Source of the DNA: Firmicutes bacterium UBA4874
Lineage (GTDB): Bacteria > Bacillota > Clostridia > Caldicoprobacterales > DTU083
Direction of reading: 5' to 3'
Length of the DNA stretch: 24,193 nucleotides
Assembly (NCBI GenBank): GCA_002399435.1
Contig: DHDO01000067.1
Location: 35,672-59,864, forward strand
Shown piece after piece: positions 18,507 through 24,193 of the stretch. The translations under genes and the position numbers were made by a program. Numbering within the stretch: position 1 is the first letter of the stretch; each line of letters opens with the position of its first letter. Below the pieces are notes generated by a model. It did no database searches, was not told where the DNA came from, and saw only the letters and a program-made list of their open reading frames with translations.

Positions 18507-19022
18507 CTAAATCCTCCGGAAATGCCATTTCCGGCTCATAAACCTCTGCTGATAAAGCGAGGACAGCCATCGAAAGATCAACAGCGTAAAGGCTGACGTG
18601 TAAAGGGCTTCCGGCACAATCACCCGGGCAAATCCAAAATAAAAAGGCATGCCTACACGGTTGAAATACAAATACAGCATCATCATGAATCCCCGGAGCA
18701 GAGCGCCAAGGAAAACTACAACCATAGGGACAAAGATCTTGTCTACAAAAACCTTCTCATACAATAAACCGATCAGATAGCCAATTACCATATACTGAAA
18801 GGCATTCACCCCTATGGAATGTCCATACAACACATCCTGCAGCAAACCTCCGAAAAAGCCAGCCAACATTCCGGTATTGCCGCCTCCCAGAAGAGCAAAG
18901 CATGCCGTCAGAATCAAAAGGGTATCCGGCTGAATCCCTACGATCTGTAAAAACGGGAGCAATGCCGACTGCACGATGGCATTCACCAACAGAATTGCTG
19001 CTATGGTGCAAATCCTCATCAT
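18507..19022 (-). CDS. mreD: Rod shape-determining protein MreD
   Basis: MreD is the integral membrane subunit of the MreBCD elongation complex. The 171-residue protein is hydrophobic throughout, with about five or six membrane segments and the family pattern FALLGGGNTGMLAGFFGGLLQD near residues 42-63. It begins with two ATG codons behind GAGGAGG and lies 15 bases after mreC. Sequence conservation in this family is low, so the call rests on the pattern, size and position. Confidence 0.92.
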   Translation of the reverse strand: MMRICTIAAILLVNAIVQSALLPFLQIVGIQPDTLLILTACFALLGGGNTGMLAGFFGGLLQDVLYGHSIGVNAFQYMVIGYLIGLLYEKVFVDKIFVPMVVVFLGALLRGFMMMLYLYFNRVGMPFYFGFARVIVPEALYTSAFTLLIFRWLSSLYQQRFMSRKWHFRRI

Positions 19023-19037
19023 AAAATCCCTGCCTCC

Positions 19038-19874
19038 TCATTCATTCACTTGGCGGACTACCAATACTTCTTCAATCCGCAAAAAGTCGGCATTCGGTTT
19101 TACGATTGCAGTTTTGTACTTTTCCCGTCTCTCCGAAGACACCTCCACGACCTCTCCAATATTGATCCCCTTTGGAAAGATCCCATCCAGGCCGGATGTA
19201 ATGATCCGATCGCCTGCCACGACATCCGAATCCAGCGGAAGGTTGATCATCTGACACAGGCCGTCTTCAAAAGTCAGAGTATTGTTTCCCTTCACCATGC
19301 CATTGTCCCGGGTCCTCTCGATCAGGGCACTCACAGAGCTCTGTCTATCCACTATGGTCCGGACTTTGGACCAATGACTTCCCACATCGGTTACTCTTCC
19401 AATCAGGCCCTGATCCGTCACCACAGCCATGTTGACGGTAATGCCATCCCTGGAACCTTTGCCAATTGTCAGCGTGTTGAACCAATTCCCGGGGTCTTTG
19501 CCTGTTACCCGAACACCGGTAACGGTGAACAAATCCCGATCCTCCTTAAAATCCAACAGAGCCCTCAGCCGTTCGTTCTCCTTGATGGTTTCATCCATCT
19601 TCAACTGCTGCTGTTCCAGCTGAGCCACCCTGCCCTTCAACTCTTCGTACCTGGCTGACATTTGTTTCCGCTCTTCCATGGAATGGAAGAAGTCCGACAC
19701 AGAGGTTGCAATCCGATACATAAAGCCCTGGACAGGAGTGACTACTTCGCCCATAGCACCCTCCAACGCAGTCAGCCTCATGCGTTGTCCCGAAGTAACA
19801 ACAGCCAGCACAATCAATAAAATTGCCAGAAAAATGGCGACCGCCAGCGGCTTCCGTTTAAAGAACTGGGGCAA
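19038..19874 (-). CDS. mreC: Rod shape-determining protein MreC
   Basis: MreC is a membrane-anchored extracellular protein that activates PBP2/RodA in the elongation complex. The 278 residues include an N-terminal anchor (about 10-28, LAVAIFLAILLIVLAVV), a coiled coil (about 67-108, rich in EELKGRVAQLEQQQ-type heptads) and the double beta-barrel domain with VDRQSSVSALIERTRDNGMV and GLDGIFPKGINIGEV. The start is a TTG at 19874 behind GGGGGAGA, 12 bases after mreB. Confidence 0.95.
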   Translation of the reverse strand: MPQFFKRKPLAVAIFLAILLIVLAVVTSGQRMRLTALEGAMGEVVTPVQGFMYRIATSVSDFFHSMEERKQMSARYEELKGRVAQLEQQQLKMDETIKENERLRALLDFKEDRDLFTVTGVRVTGKDPGNWFNTLTIGKGSRDGITVNMAVVTDQGLIGRVTDVGSHWSKVRTIVDRQSSVSALIERTRDNGMVKGNNTLTFEDGLCQMINLPLDSDVVAGDRIITSGLDGIFPKGINIGEVVEVSSERREKYKTAIVKPNADFLRIEEVLVVRQVNE

Positions 19875-19886
19875 CGATCTCTCCCC

Positions 19887-20948
<1,062 letters not shown>

Positions 20949-20962
20949 TCAATGCCTCTATA

Positions 20963-21604
20963 CTAGTGATTATTGCCGATATGATCGGATTCGATAACCC
21001 CGCCCTGTGATTTGATACAGGAAGTATATCGTAACAGCATGGTATAAAGCAAAGCAACAGGCAAACCAACCACATTGAAATAGCACCCTTCTATTCTGGG
21101 AATAAAAGCTGCAGCCATGCCCTGTATACCATATCCTCCTGCCTTATCGGCATATTCCCCGCTGTCAATATACTTTTGTATCTGCTGTCTGCCCAGAGGC
21201 ATCATTTCCACATGGGTACACGCATGGGACAGATCCATATAATCCAATCGCCGGTCGATCAACGCAACACCGGTCAGCACATCATGCCAGCCGCCCTGAA
21301 GAAACTGCAGCATGCCGGTAGCTTCCCTGCCATTCCTGGGTTTACCCAGAATCCTACCGTTCTTTACCACTGCGGTATCCGCTCCGATGACAAGAGCGTC
21401 CTCTGATATCCGTCCTGCCGAATTCCTGGCTTTTTGTCCGGCAAGACGGCGCACATATTCCGCAGCCTCACCTGAAGGAGGATCCTCCTTCATGGAACTG
21501 GGAACAACAGTAAACCGAATCCCCATCTGCCTCAGCAATTCCTTTCTCCTGGGCGATGCAGATGCCAGAACAACCTGTTTCGGAAGACAAATCAAGGAAC
21601 TCAC
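20963..21604 (-). CDS. maf: Maf-family nucleotide pyrophosphatase
   Basis: Maf proteins hydrolyse nucleoside triphosphates such as dTTP and UTP, or modified nucleotides, to monophosphates and are linked to septum control in Bacillus. The 213-residue product carries the signature ASASPRRKELL (14-24), the catalytic Asp76 in IGADTAV, GKPR, and the DKAGGYGIQG loop. A GTG start at 21604 overlaps the stop of the DUF4321 gene (GTGA); no strong ribosome-binding site is seen, so translation is probably coupled. radC, which lies between maf and mreB in B. subtilis, is absent here. Confidence 0.93.
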   Translation of the reverse strand: MSSLICLPKQVVLASASPRRKELLRQMGIRFTVVPSSMKEDPPSGEAAEYVRRLAGQKARNSAGRISEDALVIGADTAVVKNGRILGKPRNGREATGMLQFLQGGWHDVLTGVALIDRRLDYMDLSHACTHVEMMPLGRQQIQKYIDSGEYADKAGGYGIQGMAAAFIPRIEGCYFNVVGLPVALLYTMLLRYTSCIKSQGGVIESDHIGNNH

Positions 21605-21861
21605 GAGCGAAAATACAGCACCAGGCCAATGAGCAGGCCGATTGCCGTACCAAAGTTAATATTCAGGGTAAAACCGAGTATCAGGGTAAATACCGTCATA
21701 TCAAGCTTCAAAGGCGCCTCCGTGCCTAAACCGACCGTATGCGTAAAGATTGGCTGGTCTACGTACAAAGATAAGATGTGGCCCGCAATTGTCCCTATAA
21801 TAATACCACATAATAAAAACAAAAAAAGCCTGCCAGTTCCTCTTCCACCTGCTCTACGCAT
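21601..21861 (-). CDS. DUF4321 small membrane protein
   Basis: The function is unknown. The 86-residue protein has a basic N-terminus (MRRAGGRGTGR), a hydrophobic segment at about 11-30 and a second at about 55-83, with an FGTAIGLLIGLVLYFR end. This matches DUF4321, a short two-helix protein found next to maf in Clostridia. The ATG follows AAAGGAGG at ideal spacing. It is the first gene after a good sigma-A promoter and overlaps maf by four bases, so it probably leads the maf-mreBCD transcript. Confidence 0.85.
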   Translation of the reverse strand: MRRAGGRGTGRLFLFLLCGIIIGTIAGHILSLYVDQPIFTHTVGLGTEAPLKLDMTVFTLILGFTLNINFGTAIGLLIGLVLYFRS

Positions 21862-21960
21862 GAAAATCCTCCTTTTGGTAAATGCTTAAAAATACCCTGT
21901 TTCCCTTGCTTTCGTCTCTTTCCTGCTCCAGCAATATTCGTCTACAGCATATTTAACTTA

Positions 21961-21988
21961 AGTATAGCATTTTTGCGATATATTACAA
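21961..21988 (-). promoter_or_regulatory. Sigma-A-type promoter with extended -10, upstream of DUF4321-maf-mreBCD
   Basis: On the minus strand TTGTAA (21983-21988) is followed after 16 bases by TATACT (21961-21966), and TGC directly before the -10 makes an extended -10 element. The start would be near 21954, about 90 bases before the DUF4321 ATG. It is the only clear promoter seen upstream of mreBCD. Confidence 0.7.
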
Positions 21989-22144
21989 GGTTTTTCAACA
22001 GTTTTTCCGAGAAAAATGAATTGCATTTATTGGAATATTTTGAGAGATTTGCCGCATGGCGCATACTGTTTGCCAGGAGAGAAACCATTTCAACAGGAAG
22101 AAAATCGATCGGGACTTCAAACACAGACAGAAGCAGCAAGGTTC

Positions 22145-22175
22145 CCAATATTGCCAAAAATTAATAGACATATAA
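22145..22175 (+). promoter_or_regulatory. Possible sigma-G (forespore) promoter of the SASP gene
   Basis: CATATAA (22169-22175) resembles the sigma-G -10 element (CATAxTA), and CCAATA (22145-22150) partly matches the TGAATA-type -35 at an 18-base gap. SASP genes are known to be read by sigma-G in the forespore. The -35 match is weak, so this remains a candidate. Confidence 0.35.
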
Positions 22176-22227
22176 CGACAGAATACGGTTAATAATAAGA
22201 CTACCAAAGCAAAAAGGAGGTGATATC

Positions 22228-22422
22228 ATGGCCAATAACCGTTCAAGCAATCGCAGCTCCGGTGCTTTCGACAACATGAAATATGAAGTTGCCAATGAGA
22301 TTGGTGTTACCTTAAACAAGGAATATAACGGGAATCTTCCTTCCAGAGATGCCGGCCGTATTGGAGGCACCATCGTAAAGAAGGTGTTCGCTGATTACAG
22401 AAACAACCATCCTCAACAGTAA
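22228..22422 (+). CDS. Alpha/beta-type small acid-soluble spore protein
   Basis: Alpha/beta SASPs coat spore DNA, protect it from UV and heat, and are degraded by the GPR protease at germination to supply amino acids. The 64-residue protein has the first conserved region as MKYEVANEIGV, including the GPR cleavage area, and the second as GRIGGTIVKKVFADY. Asn, Ser and Arg are enriched in the N-terminus, as is usual. The ATG follows a near-perfect AAAGGAGGTGAT, in keeping with high expression. A strong terminator follows, so it is probably monocistronic. It is direct evidence that the organism belongs to a sporulating lineage. Confidence 0.94.
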   Translation: MANNRSSNRSSGAFDNMKYEVANEIGVTLNKEYNGNLPSRDAGRIGGTIVKKVFADYRNNHPQQ

Positions 22423-22453
22423 GAGCTGACATGCTGATGCAGCATTTATAATG

Positions 22454-22493
22454 AAAATGAAAGCACAAGTGAACAGCTTGTGCTTTCATTTTT
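22454..22493 (+). terminator. Strong intrinsic terminator after the SASP gene
   Basis: AAAATGAAAGCACAAG (22454-22469) pairs perfectly over 16 bases with the complementary arm at 22477-22492 across a seven-base loop, ending in a T-run. The A-rich 5' side would also allow function in the other direction. It separates the SASP gene from the DUF421 gene by only about 20 bases. Confidence 0.92.
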
Positions 22494-22513
22494 GCGAAAG
22501 GATGAATAGTTCA

Positions 22514-23194
22514 ATGATAATTTCCTTTATCCGTGCTTTTATTCTATATGCCGTTGTCGTTATAGGCATGAGACTCATGGGGAAACGGCAGCTGGGACAG
22601 CTTCAGCCCTTCGAACTGGTTGTTGCACTAATGATAGCCGATCTGGCGTCCGTACCCATGCAGGATATCGGTAAACCGCTGTTCAACGGTATCCTGCCCA
22701 TCCTGGCCCTGCTCCTTGCAGAATTGACTCTGTCCTTTCTCAACCTGAAAAGTGAGCGGGTCCGGTCGTTTATATGCGGCTCACCCTGTTTCCTCATTGA
22801 ACACGGGAAGATAAACTACAACGAAATGAAAAAGCAGAGAATGAACCTGAACGATCTTCTGGAGCAGCTGCGATCCAGGAATATTCCCAATCCGGCCGAT
22901 GTGGAGTACGCCATTCTGGAGACCGGAGGTCAATTGAATATTATTCCCAAAGCTGAAAAACGGCCGGCAACGCCCCAGGATCTGAACATTGCCGTACCCA
23001 AAAATGAGATCCCCATTACCCTGATCCTGGACGGACAGATTAACCATAAGAACCTGCAGGCAGCAAATCGGGATATCACATGGCTGAACCAGCAGCTAAA
23101 AGACAGAAATCTCCGTGCCGAAGACGTATTCTTTGCCAGCCTGGACGGAAACCGTCTGGATATCCAACAGCGGGAAAGGGGGGAAGGCCAATGA
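22514..23194 (+). CDS. DUF421-family (YetF-like) membrane protein
   Basis: DUF421 proteins have an N-terminal membrane domain and one or more cytoplasmic DUF421 domains; Bacillus members include YetF, and a related protein (2Duf) alters the spore inner membrane and heat resistance. The 226-residue product has membrane segments at about 1-19, 34-49 and 58-77 and the family pattern GMRLMGKRQLGQLQPFELVVALMIADLAS split by a turn. The cytoplasmic part includes GSPCFLIEHGKINYNEMKKQRM and LNDLLEQLR. The ATG at 22514 with GGATGA upstream is chosen; the frame is open back to 22451, but that lies within the terminator. It overlaps the next gene as ATGA. A role in the spore envelope is inference. Confidence 0.9.
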   Translation: MIISFIRAFILYAVVVIGMRLMGKRQLGQLQPFELVVALMIADLASVPMQDIGKPLFNGILPILALLLAELTLSFLNLKSERVRSFICGSPCFLIEHGKINYNEMKKQRMNLNDLLEQLRSRNIPNPADVEYAILETGGQLNIIPKAEKRPATPQDLNIAVPKNEIPITLILDGQINHKNLQAANRDITWLNQQLKDRNLRAEDVFFASLDGNRLDIQQRERGEGQ

Positions 23195-23574
23195 AACCTG
23201 TTCTGATGGTGATTCTCCCCCTGGTCGTTATTATTGCACTGGGTGTATTTTGCCAGAATATTCTTCTGCAGAAAGACGCAGATAAAATATCACTTCAGCT
23301 TGAAAAACTGGAGAAAAATGTCGAGCTTAAAAACTGGGGAAAAGCAGAATCCGGTGCTAAGCAGATTGATAGAATATGGAAACCCACCCGCTTTGCATGG
23401 CAAATTCTGATCGACCATGCAGAAGTGGATCGGATCGACGAATCCCTCGTCCGGGCCAAAAAAAGCATCTTTTTGAAAGAGCAGTCCGACTCCCTTGTCG
23501 AAATATCGGTCCTTCGGCAAATGCTCCTTCACTTACCGGAAAAAGAAAGGCCACATATCGAAAATATTTTCTGA
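23191..23574 (+). CDS. DUF4363-family membrane-anchored protein
   Basis: The function is unknown. The 127-residue protein begins MKPVLMVILPLVVIIALGVF, a single N-terminal signal-anchor, followed by an alpha-helical, charged domain with a likely coiled segment (KISLQLEKLEKNVELKNW) and a Trp-containing middle (RIWKPTRFAWQILIDH). The pattern fits DUF4363, often encoded right after DUF421 in Firmicutes. The ATG lies inside the DUF421 stop (ATGA) behind GGGGGAAGG. A longer frame from 23080 only adds sequence overlapping the upstream gene. Its stop lies one base from that of uvrA. Confidence 0.82.
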   Translation: MKPVLMVILPLVVIIALGVFCQNILLQKDADKISLQLEKLEKNVELKNWGKAESGAKQIDRIWKPTRFAWQILIDHAEVDRIDESLVRAKKSIFLKEQSDSLVEISVLRQMLLHLPEKERPHIENIF

Positions 23575-23575
23575 C

Positions 23576-24193
23576 TTAATTTTCTGCCAATACTTTCTTC
23601 AAAAATTGGCCGGTGTAACTGGTTTCCTTCCCGGCCACCTCCTCCGGGGTCCCGGTGGCAATCACTTCTCCCCCATTGTCCCCGCCTTCCGGGCCAAGAT
23701 CCAGAATATAATCCGCGGTTTTGACGACATCCAGATTATGTTCAATCACCACAACGGTATTTCCTTCTTCGGTAAGACGCTGGAGAATGGCAATCAGTTT
23801 TTGTACATCGGCAGTATGCAATCCGGTGGTCGGTTCATCCAGGATATACAGGGTCCTTCCCGTGCTGCAGCGGCTCAACTCATTGGCCAGCTTTACCCGC
23901 TGTGCTTCCCCCCCGGACAGGGTGGTGGAGGATTGTCCAAGCTTGATATAGCCCAATCCCACATCATACAGGGTTTCCAGCTTTCTTTTCAGTCTGGGAA
24001 TGTTCCTGAAAAACTCCAATGCCGTTTCCACTGTCATGTCCAATACATCGGCAATGTTTTTTCCCTTATACTTTACCTCCAGCGTCTCCCGGTTGTATCT
24101 CTTTCCTTTGCAGATCTCACAGGGGACATATACATCCGGAAGAAAATGCATTTCAATTTTCAGGATACCGTCCCCATGGCAGGCTTCACAGCG
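23576..24193 (-). CDS. uvrA: Excinuclease ABC subunit A (C-terminal part, start outside window)
   Basis: UvrA is the damage-recognition ATPase of nucleotide excision repair. The visible 205 codons run from the edge of the window to a TAA at 23576. They contain the C-terminal zinc finger (CEACHGDG and [10 protein letters not shown]), the ABC signature [15 protein letters not shown], Walker [14 protein letters not shown] and the switch His in [16 protein letters not shown]. The frame is open to the last base, so the gene continues upstream of the window on the minus strand. It is convergent with the DUF4363 gene. Confidence 0.97.
   Translation of the reverse strand, partial: RCEACHGDGILKIEMHFLPDVYVPCEICKGKRYNRETLEVKYKGKNIADVLDMTVETALEFFRNIPRLKRKLETLYDVGLGYIKLGQSSTTLSGGEAQRVKLANELSRCSTGRTLYILDEPTTGLHTADVQKLIAILQRLTEEGNTVVVIEHNLDVVKTADYILDLGPEGGDNGGEVIATGTPEEVAGKETSYTGQFLKKVLAEN

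Larger units (their letters stand above)
21862..22227. other. Divergent intergenic region, no supported gene
   Basis: These 366 bases separate the minus-strand DUF4321 gene from the plus-strand SASP gene. They hold a minus-strand sigma-A promoter, a possible plus-strand sigma-G promoter and AT-rich sequence. Short frames cross the middle on both strands, but none has a convincing ribosome-binding site. Confidence 0.7.

Noticed and set aside
21942..22157. 71-codon minus-strand frame starting LAILGTLLLLSVF with a hydrophobic N-terminus
   Set aside because: It would need a TTG start with no ribosome-binding site, a stop lies two codons upstream, and it runs through the DUF4321 promoter. It could be a gene remnant, but this cannot be supported.
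21973..22164. 63-codon plus-strand frame upstream of the SASP gene
   Set aside because: There is no ribosome-binding site or family resemblance, and it overlaps promoter sequence.

Overview
The window is a stretch of chromosome from an endospore-forming member of the Clostridia (Firmicutes). The evidence is an alpha/beta-type small acid-soluble spore protein, a SpoIVFA/SpoIVFB-like pair, a Prp protease next to an L27 that carries the Firmicutes N-terminal extension, and a MinE protein, which Clostridia have and Bacillus lacks. Nothing seen by eye fixes the genus. Almost the whole window is conserved housekeeping sequence. No transposon, prophage, tRNA, rRNA or CRISPR array was found.

Layout, left to right. 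(1) 1-1236 (+): the 3' part of a D-Ala-D-Ala carboxypeptidase gene. (2) 1224-2893 (-): nadD-yqeK-rsfS. (3) 3051-4031 (+): a membrane protein with a degenerate Mrr/PD-(D/E)XK-like domain, lying on the opposite strand between nadD and obgE. (4) 4028-6464 (-): promoter, L21 leader, rplU-prp-rpmA, a terminator-like hairpin, then obgE. (5) 6461-10133 (-): two radical-SAM-linked genes and an RNase E/G-family gene, tightly coupled. (6) 10215-12241 (-): a spoIVFB-like M50 protease and a spoIVFA-like LytM protein whose N-terminus is encoded by seven 30-bp tandem repeats. (7) 12331-18337 (-): PBP2, minC, minD, minE, rodA and mgsA in transcription order. (8) 18401-21988 (-): promoter, DUF4321 gene, maf, mreB, mreC, mreD and a terminator. 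(9) 22145-23574 (+): a SASP gene with its terminator, then a coupled DUF421-DUF4363 pair. (10) 23576-24193 (-): the 3' part of uvrA.

The long minus-strand block (maf-mreBCD-PBP2-minCDE-rodA-mgsA-spoIVFAB-rng-rplU-prp-rpmA-obgE) is the clostridial form of the mre/min/spoIVF/rplU/obg region of Bacillus subtilis. It joins cell elongation (MreBCD, RodA, PBP2), septum placement (MinCDE), sporulation signalling by intramembrane proteolysis (SpoIVFAB) and ribosome production (L21, L27, Prp, ObgE). Packing is tight: many genes overlap at GTGA, ATGA or TGATG junctions, and three convergent pairs overlap or nearly touch at their stop codons. Several genes start with TTG or GTG.

The least ordinary items are the in-frame minisatellite in the spoIVFA-like gene, the membrane-bound degenerate Mrr-like protein, an RNase G that stops before the usual zinc-link region with the rplU promoter placed on its stop codon, and the SASP-DUF421-DUF4363 cluster. 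No clearly new multi-gene system was identified.
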